Notes: a model not told the origin generated them from the sequence alone. Numbered from the stretch's first letter, positions 1-12,299 are shown. The stretch is 64,000 nt of DNA from Amblyornis subalaris (GCA_018881555.1 JACAXG010000054.1:2418001-2482000); one strand, 5' to 3'. Made by a program: numbers and translations.

Positions 1-137
1 ACTAAAACACCAACATGATTATCCTAAATCCAAAACACAGCACTACACCGGGTACTGGTAAGAAAATTAACTCTATCCCACCTAAAGCAGGATAACTTGT
101 TACCTAGATTAATAAATCAACACCCTTCCATGTCTAA

Positions 138-775
138 TCAGTTTTGTTGCTCTTCTCTGAAGTCCTTTCCAGCATACCAGCGTCCTTCTGTTATGGATGT
201 GTCTAGAAGTGGATGCAATGTTCTGCAGAAGTCTTCACAGATGCACAGACAATAATTTTCCTCTTCTTACATTATTCCACTGCATATGCAGTCCAAAATT
301 GCATCAGTCTTTTAAAATTATATATCTCCTTGAGAACTCGTATTCAATTTGTTGTTCACTGTCACATGTAGGTATCTTGCCATGCAGATGCTTTCCAGGT
401 TTTGGTTTCTCACGGACTCTCCACGTTTCTGATTATTTTTCCTCAGTATATTAGTCTACATTTTTCCACGTTGAATCTCATTTTATTGCCTGCCTACATA
501 TCTAACCTTGTTAGTTTTCATTTATACTATTGCTATCCTCTCTGGCATTTGCAAGCCTCCTGGTTTATTGTCATTTGTAAATTTCATTAATGTGCTATTT
601 ACCTTCTTTTCCAGATCATTAATTGAGATATTAAATAAGAACATACAAAAAACAGCCCTGCAGCAAACCAGCTCAATACCTCACCTCCCGTCATTACCTG
701 CTGCTTACACTCCTTTGACCACTTTTTCCATCCAGATCACAGGACTCAGATTCAAGTAAATTTCAATTAGATTTT
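138..775 (-). repeat. Old CR1-clade LINE fragment, antisense (ORF2 3' part)
   Basis: Read on the plus strand, this stretch follows the reverse complement of the CR1 ORF2 3' region in order. Near 150 is the 'TTTGTTGCTCTTCTCTGAAG' block (CR1: TTGTGGCCCTCCTCTGGA). Near 470 is 'CCACGTTGAATCTCATTTTA' (CR1: CTTGTTGAACCTCATGAGG). Around 570-645 is 'TTTGTAAATTTCATTAATGT' followed by 'CCAGATCATTAATTGAGATA' (CR1: GCAAACTTGCTGAGGG, then CCAGATCATTGATGAAGATG). Divergence is high and every frame is broken, so this is a dead, old copy. The 3' UTR and octamer tail are not visible before 138. The short plus-strand frames here (197-454, 402-590, 508-759) are antisense shadows, not genes. The family call is from memory of CR1 consensus; the subfamily is unknown. 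Confidence 0.8.
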
Positions 776-3438
776 TCTAAGAGACTCATTTCAATTTTTA
801 AAATGTTTTATAGGATTTAGCTCCTATAAACCTTTTCTCCTTTTCCTTCATTGCACAGGTGGGACTGATTCTCCTTCCCTATGTTTCCATAGATAGCAGT
901 AATGAATTAGACTGTGATATGGGNAGGTGAATGGCTGCTTTTGACTGATTAACCTGGAATACAAAATTGTCTCGAGTCTTCATATTTTGGTTTTTATTTA
1001 TGCACTTTAAAATTGTCATAATGTTCCTTTTGTTGTATCCTGATGGGTGCAGTTTTGTTGCTTTTCTCAGGCTTATGTTTGCAAAAAACACTCATATTTT
1101 CCTTATTTACTTTGGTCATCTGCTAAGCACTTTATTTTATGATGATGTGCTCCTCTTTTCTCTGCAGACTTCATGTAGCTGTGAACATCAGAAACTGGCT
1201 GTGTCTCCGTTATGTAGATAAAATAAAGTCTGTGAATAATTTAATTTTTAGTTTCATTATTTTTATGATGAAAGATCACACAGTACAGAGTGTTCTTGAA
1301 ACTGCTTCTAAAGTCATTTTGTCCTCACCTCTCCTTCCAGCAGCATGACTGAAAGCCCACTGGAGTGGGAAGAGATTCACTCACTTCAGCGAGCTCAGGG
1401 TCAGGTCCTTAAGCCCCCTGTGCTCTCCTGGTGCAATGTATTACCCAGAGAGAGAGGAGGCCTTCATGGTTACTTCTGAGATGTTTTCAGTGTGTAATGC
1501 ATCCAGTACGATCTCCTGTGGCAGCCATGTTCCCGGGTGCTGCTCTGGATTTCGTTGGAGCAGCTGGCCAAAACAGATGTGTGTTGCCAACAAGTGTTTT
1601 GGAAAAGCAGCTTTTTGCTGTTATTTAAGGATTGGTGTCAAAACTGTGCTGTAGTAGGAATGTTCTAGGAGCCGCGTGGTTCAGTAATGCCATTGTGAAT
1701 TTATCACTTAGTGATTGCCTGTACACAACATTAATGGTCAGACAGGTTTTGGCGGCAAGGGTTGTAGAGGGGAAGGGAGTGCAAGAGGCAGAAATAATGA
1801 GAAATTCTGTGAAAAATGTTTTCCCTCTTGTTTCTTTCCCTGAATCTGCTTTTTGTCTGATGAGTGATGGATAAGTTAGGCACGGAAAAAAATGCCTCAC
1901 AGAGACAAGGCACCCTAAAAGTCCCAGNATCTCCTGAGGTTTCTCTGAATTCCTTCTACTGTCATCCCAGGTTTCTCACTGCTGCTGCTTTTCCTTTGTT
2001 TTCTGTTCTTAGCCACTCTTTCTCATCCCTTTGCTTTTATTGTCATGGCCCTGCGGTGTCCTTCTATCAGAATAAACCCGTCTGCAACTGGCTTTTAGTG
2101 GAGGTAGACTGAGATTCCGAAATTATATTTTGAATTAATGGAAGAGTAAATATGAGTCCACCGTTAGGCCCATAACTTGATAGAAAAATGAATTATACTT
2201 AGAAAAAATATTCTGGGGCTAATCTGTGGAGTCAGGCATATCTAAATATCTTTGAGAAGACAATTTCTTGGCGTGGAAGAGGCAAGATTCAGTTACTCNT
2301 GTTTACTTTGGAGATGTTGAATTTTCTGAAACCTATCTCAGTCACTTTCATTAACAGAAGAAGAAAATCTGTGATTTACCTTTTATCCACTGGTATGAAA
2401 AGATCTATAATGACACTGAACAATTACAGTTTTGAGGGAAGGAAGCTATGAGGTCTGGTAACATATTTATGTTGATGTGTGCTGCTTTCTGTTTTTGTCT
2501 GTATGTGTAAGATCCTGGTCTGACCTTAAAGAATGTACTTGTTACAGTTTCCCCATCTGGAAACTAAGATAACCATACTCTCTCTGTCCCTCTCTAGGAC
2601 TGTGAGAGATCTAGAGCCAGGCAGATTTTCTGACATGAAGCTATGGAAATAAATAATATTGCCATTATTCTTGTTGAATGCCTTTGAACACTGTCTATCT
2701 TTCATAATTCTGTCAGTGACATCTGATTTAACAGCTGCTGAGTGTCCATTGCTTGTGTTGAGCTGGAGCTGAGGGGCTGAGCACTGATCTAATTCACAAG
2801 GAGGCGGTAGGAAGGCATCCAAAATGCTTTTTCTGCCGTGCTGCTCCACAGGCATACATTGTGCAGTCCAACATTTTTTTCTCAGCTTTTTAAAAGCTAA
2901 TAACTGTACAAGCTCTAAACAAAAATGGGGACTATGGTCCTTTAAAATGTTTGTTATAAAACATTTTGCTTTATCCATTAAACTAAACCCCTATATTTTG
3001 AGTGAGATGTGGAATAATATTAGAGGTCAATGGAGGATAGGCTGAGGTCGGAAGGGGTGAAAGTGATAGCTTGGTCAGTGAGTGCTAAATCTCTACTAAT
3101 CTTCAAAGCAAGATATAACTCAGGATTTTTCTTCTGTTTCTTTCCAAGTGAAGGCCATTGTGTTTCCATCCCTGGCTGTGTCAGCAGTGATAGCCCTTTC
3201 CTCCAGCATTGATTGTTGACTTCCCCTGACACCATATCACAACCCATTAGTGCTGAAAACTGACAAGCCCAGCTGCAACAGCAAAATGGCAAGTTTAAAA
3301 GAAAATATACAAGGGACAGGCACAGAATGCTATTAGTATGAAAAAGTGGTTGTTTTTTGTCTTACCTCTGTAAAGGTCAAGAATGCAAACATTTTTTTCT
3401 CTTGCTAACAACAACTTGTGTATATTTTGAACTACCAA
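776..3438. other. Unique non-coding stretch, no gene seen
   Basis: No repeat family, RNA gene or exon was recognised. The longest frame is on the minus strand (2526-2978, 150 codons). It has no recognisable domain, no clear start context and no splice-like boundaries, so I treat it as chance. Three isolated single Ns are present. Confidence 0.6.
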
Positions 3439-3439
3439 A

Positions 3440-3473
3440 GCTGTTCTCTCTCTCTCTCTATCTCTCTCTCTGT
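3440..3473. repeat. (CT)n microsatellite
   Basis: A run of CT dinucleotides with one interruption (CTAT) is followed directly by a T-rich stretch with TTTG units to about 3520. It is a simple repeat with no coding content. Confidence 0.85.
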
Positions 3474-3745
3474 TTTTTGGGTTTTGTTGGGTTTTTTGTT
3501 TATTTGTTTATTTTTTTAATTCAGGCNGTATTAGGGATTTTACAAAAGCAACCATGTTGAGGTGAGTAAGAAAGAAACCTTCCTTTGGGAAGCTTGCAGG
3601 GAGTATTCTGCTTATACATATGTATGGAGTATGAGCTTTTTGTAAGGCAGAGACATTTCAGAAAAATTAATGGCTCAGCAGTTTCTGGGTACTGAGATCC
3701 CATCATCAAGCTTTTGTGTTGTCTGTAGAATGGGATTTCTTTTTG

Positions 3746-3895
3746 TTTCTTCCTTTCTTCCTTTCTTCCTTTCTTCCTTTCTTCCTTTCTTCCTTTCTTC
3801 CTTTCTTCCTTTCCTCCTTTCTTTCTTCCTTTTTTTCTTCCTTCCTTTCTTCCTTTCTTCCCTCCTTTCTTCCTTTCTTCCTTTCTTTTCTTTCC
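3746..3895 (+). repeat. 150-nt uninterrupted homopyrimidine tract, (TTCCTTTC)n
   Basis: Every base from 3746 to 3895 is C or T. Much of it is an 8-bp unit, TTCCTTTC, with irregular variants toward the 3' end. Because 8 bp is not a multiple of 3, the tract translates as an 8-residue periodic Phe/Leu/Pro/Ser string on plus and a Lys/Arg/Glu string on minus, which explains the open frames over it. Tracts of this type can form intramolecular triplex (H-DNA), although the unit is not a perfect mirror repeat. It ends directly against the CR1 3' fragment. Confidence 0.95.
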
Positions 3896-4040
3896 GGGAA
3901 GTGTTCAAGAGGTGTCTAGATCTGGCACTGCCTGATGTGGTGTAGTGGTTTAGGGGTTGCAGTGATGGTGCTGNGTGGATGGTTGGACTGGATGATCTTG
4001 AAGGTTTCTTCCAACATTGATCATTCTATGATTCTATGAA
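3896..4040 (+). repeat. CR1 LINE 3' end with terminal octamers
   Basis: The segment begins with a 'GGAAGTGTTCAAGAGGTGTC' block, matching the CR1 'GGAGGTGTTCAAG' region. It continues with 'GGTTGGACTGGATGATCTTG' and 'AAGGTTTCTTCCAAC', and ends in 'ATTCTATGATTCTATGA', the 8-bp terminal repeat diagnostic of avian CR1. It is 5'-truncated to about 145 bp, as most CR1 insertions are. It looks the least diverged of the CR1 pieces here. The homopyrimidine tract sits where the rest of the element would be, and an A/T-rich stretch (4040-4067) follows. Confidence 0.93.
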
Positions 4041-4067
4041 AATAAAATAAAATTAAATAAAAAAACT
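4040..4067 (+). repeat. A-rich low-complexity run after the CR1 end
   Basis: AAAATAAAATAAAATTAAAT-type sequence lies immediately downstream of the CR1 octamers. It could be repeat expansion at the insertion boundary or pre-existing A-rich target DNA. CR1 itself does not normally carry a poly(A) tail. Confidence 0.7.
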
Positions 4068-4344
4068 CCAACAGACAAAGATTGAAAGTCAAATTAAGTA
4101 AAAAAAGATCCAAAATTTATTTGGAACCCTGTAGGGCAATGAGGATATAAAAAAAAAATTAGGTTAACAAAGTAATGAATTTGGTTTTGAACAAATGGAT
4201 CATTTAGATTTGGTTTTGCAAATTGGTAGCTATGGACATTCATCTTGAGTAATCTATTCAGACAATTCTGTAATTACAAACATGAGGTCTTTCAAACTCA
4301 TCTATGGGCGTTTGTGTGGCAGTAACTTGTGAATCTTCCATTTT

Positions 4345-4540
4345 GCTAGAATGTTGCAGAGCAATGGTTTCTGCCCCAAAGTGCTTGCAGCTAAGAAAAA
4401 ATACTCTTCAGATAGAGGAAATGATACTCTCATCCCAATTTTATGGGTGGAAAGCTAAGTCTTACAAACCAAGTGACCTATCCAAGGTTATACGGTGCAC
4501 CTTTCCTGAAGAATGACTGCCATGTGCTAAGGTATGGATT
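4345..4540. repeat. Ancient amniote retroposon fragment (MIR/L3-like)
   Basis: In order on plus: 'TTTCTGCCCCAAAGTGCTTG' (family pattern: CCCTGCCCCAAAGAGCTTACA), 'TAGAGGAAATGATACTCTCA' then 'TCCCAATTTTATGGGTGGAA' (pattern: ATTATCCCCATTTTACAGATGGGG), and 'AAGTGACCTATCCAAGGTTA' (pattern: AAGTGACTTGCCCAAGGTCA). The second half is what the reverse complement of the MIR core reads. The first half is L2/L3-like. It is very diverged, so exact family and orientation need a profile search. Confidence 0.6.
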
Positions 4541-7500
4541 TACAAGGTCCAGCCTACTCTGTTAGGTTTCTGGGTGATTCTCTAAGCATCTATTGAAATG
4601 CTTTTGGACGATGTAAGTCAAAGTGAAGTGTNTGGGTAGAGAGTAACCACATCAGAACGTACAATTAGGGCAGAGTGGCTAAAACTGAGTTAGTCGATAT
4701 TCTATTTTCTCATCTTCTTTCCCATTTATTCAAGCCATGGGTTAGTGACTGAGAATGAGCCCAGCTTCATTCTCTCTTTTTTTATTGCTACAGAACTAGT
4801 CTGCATTTGAGGCTCCATTGTTTTTCCTTTCTCTTATGCTTGCTTGACCAACCCAAGAACTTCATGAAGTTCTCAGACATATTTATGAAATTTCTTTTTA
4901 ATGCACTGGGATTTAGGTCTAGTTTATCTTTGTGTGTTAGTGACAGTTTTAATCGTGGATCAGATTCCAGAGGGATGCTTCCCAAAGTTTCTTTTTATAG
5001 GTTGGGTCAGGTATAAAATGTAATGCAGAATGATCTTATACTTTATATGAAGTTATAGTCATGAGGAAGGTTTATCATGGCAATCCTACTCGAGTTATTC
5101 ATGGGCAGCCTTCTCCAAATAGCCAAAATTTTTGTAAACACTCAAGCATTCAAAAATCTGACTTCCTCATTATTTACTCAAATTTTACACTGAAGCCAAG
5201 ACAGCAATAATGAATCAGGCTTCAAACCTCCTTGGAGTTGTTACCTCTCGCAAAGAAAGAAAAAAGCATAACTTCAAGTAGTTAAAAAAGGGGAAGATGA
5301 ATGAAGGCATGATTACACTGAGGTAGTACTTGTCTACTTAATGAACCTAGCTAACCCAGTTCTCTGGATCTGAATACAGAGCTTGCTGCTAGTTTTTCCT
5401 GTGTGAAGAGCAAAGTTTACTTCATGGCTTTGGACACAGATGTCCTCATTTCTGAGATTTTCTATTAATACTCAGTCATCCCTTGTCAACTTTACAAAGC
5501 AAATATGGCTCTAGTGGCAGAAAAGCATGGAAGGAAGGATTCCATCAGGGTTAGGCAGAAAGGCTTTTCTCTGTGTTCTTCAAGGCTCTGTACTTTCACT
5601 GAAGTTGTTCATGTCTCAGTGAGTCAGTCCAAAAACAACATTTAGTGAGATTTCATCTGTCTGGTTAACCATTAGTTTAAACTGTAGTAAGGCTACCACA
5701 GTTAACTTTAATAAAAATAAAAGACAAAGCCAGACAAAATGCAGAATAAATTAATGCTTGCTTGAAAACCAATGCCTATGGAAGAGTATATGTCTGTGTT
5801 GTACATGATGGTTGATTTGGGGTTGGTCTTGGCTATGATTGTGGATGGCACAGAGGCCTGGTCGTAGAGGCAGAGTTTATGCATTTACAGGCAAATAGGT
5901 AAATGCAGGTGGAACTTGACTTGTGTGGTGCTGGCTCCCTCAACTTCTAGGCATCTCTATGAAAGGCCTGCCATGCAGTTTGCCACCTGTTGATACCCCT
6001 GAGCAGTCTCAGTCAGCTGTACTCCACTTTGGCAGGTATCTGAAAATCTCAGTTATCTGAGCTGCTCTGTTCTGTGCTCTCCTTTTGTGCCTTCTGAGAT
6101 ACCATGGGAGAGAGTCCCAGTGCAGACTAAGTGATCCGCACTGTTTCAGATATTGAAAGGAAACTGATATCATGGAAGTTGTTGCTTGAAGTGTACTGTT
6201 TCTCTTTAATCAGTCCTCCCAGTGCTAAAATAGACACTAAATGAGGAAACAAAATATCTATGTCTGTGAAAAGCATCTGGAACTCTGCTGTACTTAGTTT
6301 TCCTTAAGACCATTAACGAGGGCTTTCACTTTAAAGGGTGCTTTAAAACTGACTCTTTACCTTTAGCAAGAATTTTTGGAACTTCCTTATGCAGCAGACC
6401 CTTATGTGTAAGTCAAAGCAATATAAGGTGATCATTTATTTAATTCGGTATCAACTCTCCCTATCTCCTTTCCCCCAAATGCAGAGTGGGTATCCCTCAC
6501 CCACTAAACACGTCTTGGATTTTTTTTTCAGTGCTGTCTGGGTAGGTGGGCCATGTGGAACACAACTTGGGATATTTTCTACCTTTATGAGTGAGACTAC
6601 ATTTGGATGTAAAAATGTTTTTCTGTTCTTTTAAGGATTTGCCCTCTGCCAGAAATTACCTGTTTGTTATTAAAGCTAGAAGTAATGGTAGCACAAGGGA
6701 GGGAAACTAGATTCCTGGAAAATCTTGCAAAGCAGTTAACATGCTGAATCCTTTGAATGACAGGTATCGTCTCTCAGAATGAGCTGGACTCTGATTCAGG
6801 TACTGAAATAAATGATTTTTTTTTTAAATCAGCTCAGCATACTGAGCTTTATTGGAAGCCTGTCACTTATTTTGGCGTGTGAGATTTGAGCTCTTTCGAG
6901 ACTCTGTCTCAGAGTAACCCAAAGGACTCTAAGACTTGGCTTTTCCGGTCCTTTCATGGTTTTCAAGACTTTTGCTATGAAAAGCCTCCCTTGGAAATGC
7001 CTTCCTTCCTGCTTAGGATACGAATTCTTCCTCTTAATATCTGTGACATACAAATGCATAGCAGAGGTTACATACGAAGTTATTTTGTCTGTGAAGGAGA
7101 AAGGGAGCTTATAGGTGTGAAGCGGTAAGCAGCACCAGCTGATGTGGGAAGGAGTGAAGTCATCTCCCATTTCTGTTCTCTTTGAGACGNGCAGCCCTTC
7201 AGGGTGCTTGCACTCCCTCACTGAGTGTGCCGAGCTGGCAGGCAATGACAGAATAGAGACACCTGAGGTAGCTTTCAAACAGTTATTTCGGTTGCAAGGA
7301 GTAGTCTGGTTGTGACACTGCAGAGCTCAATAAAAACAGCTGATTCATTTGCCGACCCAGCTCCTGTGTCTTGATGATACCCTAGAACATACCCTTGGCC
7401 TGCGGAAATCTGGGATTCTTTTNTCCCTTCTCATGTGAAGAACCAGGATTTGGCCACTTTTGTGCAANACAGTTACTTTTGTAGTAGTGAGCTGTGAGTT

Positions 7501-8423
7501 AGTTTTCCTATATCATGTTTGGGCAACTAAATAATTAGCCGCCTTTGGAAAATGCTGAGTCTACAANGGCTCCCAGTGAAGTGAAGAGAATTACAGACTA
7601 CTCAGCACTCTGGAAAATGATACCTATTACTTATTAAATATGGATCTGGAAAGAGAATTTATGTTGTTCATTTTATAAAATTTGAAGCTGCATAAACTAC
7701 AGCTATATTAGGACTCTACACATAAAAAGTTGATAAAGGTCTACCAAATGACTAGTAACTCTTTCTATCAATGACTGATCAGTTGTTACAATGTCCAACA
7801 AGTTTGGGNTTTTTTTTAAATACCTCTTAAAGTTGCTTGCAATATACCCATTTGTGTACTTTTAATGTACCTTTGGCCTCTCTAACCTGAAAGGATTGTT
7901 CTTTTGTCAATTTAATATCCCCAGAACATCATGTGTGGCCATGATGTATTTGTGGAAGGGATTCTTTGGTTGAAATGTCAGCTGGGGCTGACTTCAATCC
8001 AGCACAAGAATCTCAGTTTGGGGACCCAAATAATGGGGTACTGTGGTCTTGTGGACAGCTTAAGCCAGCAGGGAACGGAAGCAGGTTCTTTGAATAGCCT
8101 TCCTTTGTCCACCATCATGAAATCAAAAAGCAAATCTTTTGAAAAACATTAGGCAATAATTCCCCTGGGGCTTTCCTAAANGCATCCATCATGGAACAAA
8201 TCTAATTTTCCTTCTTTCTCTATTGTACTTCAAGAAGCCTTGTGACCAGTTAGGTCATTTTAGCTTTAAACATTAACTTCAATAAGACATTTTAAATTAG
8301 TAGAGGCTTTTCAAAAATTAGCCAATAATCTTACACTCATACCTTAAGAATAGTGATGCATTCTTTTTGTTAAATGTTAATGATTTTTGAGTGAAAAGTA
8401 TTTTGTTTATGATGCTACTGTTA
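4541..8423. other. Unique non-coding stretch, no gene seen
   Basis: No repeat family or exon was recognised. A minus-strand open frame at 6829-7278 (149 codons, containing one N) has no domain or exon boundary that I can defend. A 10-base let-7-like string near 5321 is not in a hairpin. Six isolated Ns lie between 7190 and 8181. Confidence 0.55.
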
Positions 8424-8456
<33 letters not shown>

Positions 8457-8457
8457 T
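8424..8457. repeat. (AAT)n microsatellite
   Basis: About eleven perfect AAT/ATA units lie in an AT-rich context. It is a likely length-polymorphic marker with no coding content. Confidence 0.95.
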
Positions 8458-9018
8458 AGTAGTGATGTTGTAACAGATTTTTTTTTAAAGGTCTAAGAGG
8501 CTTCCCACCAGAGAGTTGATTTGAAACTGTTTTACTCTGTTAAAGTTCACTTCTACATGTATTTATACATTAATAAAGTGTCAGGTCTAGGGTTTTGATG
8601 ACGCTATATCCCATTTACACCAAACTATTAAAGTGTCNATTCATTAATTTATTAATTTCACGACTCCTTTCAAAATGTTCTACAAAGATATTTTTCCAAN
8701 CCTGTTTACATAAATTCCCCATTGTACTTTGCATTTTTATTAAATAGAAGTGGTGTTTGAAATAGCTTGTAAATTGACAGGATACAAATTAGTGGAAAAG
8801 CAGACATTAAAGAGTCAGTGATGTCTCTGCGTGAACTGTGAAAAACATTCTGTTTAGAACCAATTGTGTGGATGTATCATTTATTTTTCTGCTTTTCCCC
8901 TTCCTACATTTGTTATAACTAGGGAAATTTGCATGAAAATTGGTTGTGGGTTTGTTTCAATGTTTACCTGTTTTGACTGTTTATTTTATATGTATTTGCA
9001 GTTTTAATGCTTGTCTTA

Positions 9019-9059
9019 TGACATCACTGTTCATTGCCAGGGAGATGGCAGTGATGTCA
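9019..9059. repeat. Perfect 11-bp inverted repeat, stem-loop candidate
   Basis: Left arm TGACATCACTG (9019-9029) and right arm CAGTGATGTCA (9049-9059) are exact reverse complements around a 19-nt spacer. A short CAT/ATG pairing inside could extend the stem. Each arm contains a TGAYRTCA-like octamer (TGACATCA / TGATGTCA) resembling a degenerate CRE/ATF site. The stem is too short for a canonical microRNA precursor. In 64 kb roughly one such repeat is expected by chance, so function is uncertain. Confidence 0.6.
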
Positions 9060-12000
9060 CAGAAGTGGTGGTTTGTAAGACTGAATGCTTCTTGAAACTG
9101 AGTGACTATAAAACCTTTCTTTCTCTTGGGCCACCAGTTGTTGCTAGCTGATGGCTGTCATTCTCCTGTGGAGTCAGAAGCCATCATGTCATGGTCACTG
9201 CCTTTGTGTATGTGTCACAAAATGGCCACTCTCCTAAAAACTTCCCTGCAGAAAACAAAGCATTCCTCATCACAGGANACCGTGTTTCCTTGACATTCTT
9301 ACCCAGGACACAGATTTATTTGGGGATGAGGACTCCACTGGTGTTTGTCTTGTGTTTTCTATATCATATCTCTTCTTTGTCTAGATAGTCACCTCTGCCT
9401 GTCTCAATTCAAATCCAAAACTGTTCAGGAAAATTAAACTCCACTAGTCCAGTTTGGGCAGGGTGGGAAACTATGGCTCCNGGTCAAGGAATAAGCAGTA
9501 ATGAGAATTAACCATAAACATATTTCTTTTGTATGTAGGTTTATATGAATGAGAAGAGACAGAAACAGGACAGTGCNAGAAGAAAAGATCTATCTAAATA
9601 CACGATATTTTCCAAAATGCTCCAGGAGTTATTGGAAGCTCCTTGAAAGCACCCCATGTGTTTACCAGTAGAAGATGGATCACAAGAGAGGCAGCCTTTT
9701 TGAAACCAACTTCCTCTAACATATTCAGACAGTGGATCTGTTGCATCGAGTCATTGCTGGGCAGAAAATGGAAAGACGGTGAGCACTCCTTTCACTTTTT
9801 TTCCACTTCATGCTCAAAATCGTCTCCCACACCTCAAATCTCCTACTGAACATGACCTACCGGTCAAGTCGCCGTCCCTCACCTCCAGCAAGCAGGAGGT
9901 GGCTGGGTTGCTCCTTTAGCAGCCCATGCTGGTAGTAGCACACCACTGCTCACGCTGCGGGGCTTCTTGCAGAGCGACTCGAGCTGCTCTGGCCTCTCTC
10001 CGACGACTTGGTTTGTCATTTCTGTCAGTCTGTGGCACATACGCACACACGTACAGCAGCTGCCAGTGGCCTCGGGGGCCTGGGATCCTCTTTTTTTCGA
10101 GCTCAGTTCTCCTGCACACTGGCTGGCTACATTGCAATCTATTACCTGCAATAGGCTCTGACCTCTTTCTGAGCGTCTTAAAACACCCTGCCGTGTAGCT
10201 CCAATGGCATGCAGACATTTGCCCTGTTTGCTGGTGTCTCTCCCCTGCTTTCGAATTACCTCTTCAAAGTCCATTTGGTATCAGTGGCTTGGGTTTTTGT
10301 TCTTTTTCAGATAGTGGTGGTTGTCTTTGATAGCAGGATTTTAATTTTTTTTACTCTGAAGGAAGTAAAAATGCACTTGTCCGTTTTAGGTGCATTTGAA
10401 TAATCGCTAAAAATAAGGGCTCTGCTCTGCAAAGTAGTTTTCAATCCCCTGAAGAGTAACATGGCTGTTTCTGACTCCACACAGGCAGACAGGCCTAATT
10501 CAGCTGTCTGTTGCATGGTATGTTTAAGTGGTTTTGTAAAACAGTGTTCCCTAAATGTTGACAGTTTAATGGATTTCATTAGTGGCTGCCTACCGGCTGA
10601 GGGCTCAAACCTGCCCCCACCAGGGTTAGCTCAGATGAGTTCAGAAGTGGCTATGGGGAGGACCACCCTCATCANGTCGGAGCTGCTCCCAAGAGCTGCA
10701 TCTGGAGCCCCAAAACAAGAGCAAGCATCTTCTGTGCCCCCACATGCATAGCACAGTGTGGGCCATGGCTGGTGGGTACATGTAGTCNTGTGTCCCTCTT
10801 GTTAGGCAGAAATGGCTCCATCACACACCCAAACACGTGTGGGTCTTCTTAGGGTCTCCTTCCGGACTGTCACGCGGGTGAACTGCNCCGGTTCACTATC
10901 TCGGGGAATGAAGGGGTGTCTCTACTATGCTGAAATGTGCTTATGTTTTGTCCCCCGCACCTGTGAGACCTGGAGCTGCATAGAGTGTCTGGTGGCCCTC
11001 CAAGTCCAATTTCCATTAGCAAATAATGTTCATGATTTTGTTCCAGTCACTGCCTGTTAAGTTGAATAACATATGAAAGATAGCCTCATCAAGGTAAGTA
11101 ACAGCTGAATTGACTCCCTCTCTACACTCTGTGAGGTCAGAGTAAGCGTGACTGCTTTTTCACGTGTATCGGAGGAACGTTTTAAAGCAGAAAGCATTAA
11201 AACTAATAATATGAGGTCTTAGAATAGACAATTATTTTATTCCTTTTCCTGAACAAAGCAAAGAAAAATCCAGTCCTAAGAAGCCATGAGTGTAACTGAG
11301 AGCCAGTTTTAATAGTATCATTGCATGTTTGGCTGTTCCCAACCTGAAATGAAGGAGACAATCCAAAACTAGCAGAAGTAACTTAATAATTTTCTGGCAT
11401 GTTGAAAATCTAGAGAATGACAACTAGCTGTAACAAGTGCAAATTGAAGGCAACTCGTGTAGTTAAAAAATAAATGCCAGCATCTATTCTGTGATGTCTG
11501 ATGATTTCCTCAAATTTCTTTATTAAGGGGGTGGGACTGAAAATCCCTGTGTTTAGTGTCTGTCCGAAGATGGTTTCTCCCCTGCCCATCCTGAGAGGAA
11601 CTGTGTGAGGTACCTGTGTCTGGATTAGGCACTAGGAGAGAACGGTGCAGACTACCCATTGCTTCAGCATTATGAGCATCAGGACTGCAGCTTAGCTGCG
11701 CCCCGTGACATACTAGCAATTTGCCTCCTGGGTTTTATGTCCAGATCTGTCCCCATGTCCAGTCCAGTCTGATGGTCCTCACACTCCTCAGGAGATTTAG
11801 GTCAAGTTCATTCTTGTGTCTCTGCTCCCATGTGAATGCTGTGCTCTGGAGTAGGGGAGGGAAGGCACCGAAGGGAGAGGCTGCCTCTCCATATGCAGCC
11901 TACTCTTTGCCTGGCAGCTTAGCNTTTTCTGCAGCCTTCCTGGGCCTGTTGATGGTGCAGGTGAGGCAGTCAAAGAGATGTTCATTCATTCATTCTGCAG

Positions 12001-12299
12001 CCAAGCTGACTATAGAGCTTTTTAGGATCTGTTTTGCTATTACCTCAATATCTAATGCACTTTTTTGCTCTTTTTGTTCTCCGGTAGCAGCTTTTCCAGG
12101 CATGGTTTTCTGTTGAAAGTAGGCAAGAGCAGTGAGACATATAAGCAGGTCTTTCATACTCCAGTAGAGGTCAGATACCTACCTACAGTAAAGGAGCTAA
12201 TTCATTACAGCATGATAGATTATAACAGCTTATTTGGAGCCCTATTATATAAATCACTTAAATGTGTATTTACATAACATTCCTATTAATTACCACAAA
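9060..12299. other. Unique non-coding stretch with a slightly GC-richer core at 9850-10260
   Basis: No repeat family was recognised. The 9850-10260 part carries more CpG than its surroundings. It gives overlapping open frames on both strands (131 codons minus, 90 plus), which is what higher GC does by lowering stop frequency. A consensus-like splice donor (AAG|GTAAGT, near 11093) follows a possible acceptor near 11045, but the 48-nt interval has stops in all frames, so no coding exon is claimed. Confidence 0.5.

Noticed and set aside
2526..2978. 150-codon minus-strand open frame
   Set aside because: No recognisable domain, no repeat structure or exon boundaries, and length within chance expectation for 64 kb in six frames.
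3675..3945. Open frames on both strands with Lys/Arg/Glu or Phe/Leu/Ser repeats
   Set aside because: Translation of the (TTCCTTTC)n tract; low complexity, not protein.
5318..5336. let-7-like string TGAGGTAGTA
   Set aside because: Match stops after 10 bases and no complementary arm lies within precursor distance.
6829..7278. 149-codon minus-strand open frame
   Set aside because: Unassigned, contains an N, and overlaps an 80-codon plus-strand frame; nothing marks it as coding.
10878..10896. Inverted GTGAACTG...CGGTTCAC around an N
   Set aside because: One mismatch and an ambiguous base in an 8-bp arm; not distinguishable from chance.
11046..11093. Possible 48-nt exon between a TTTGTTCCAG acceptor and an AAG|GTAAGT donor
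   Set aside because: All three frames contain stops, and such donor strings are expected a few times by chance in 64 kb; needs transcript evidence.
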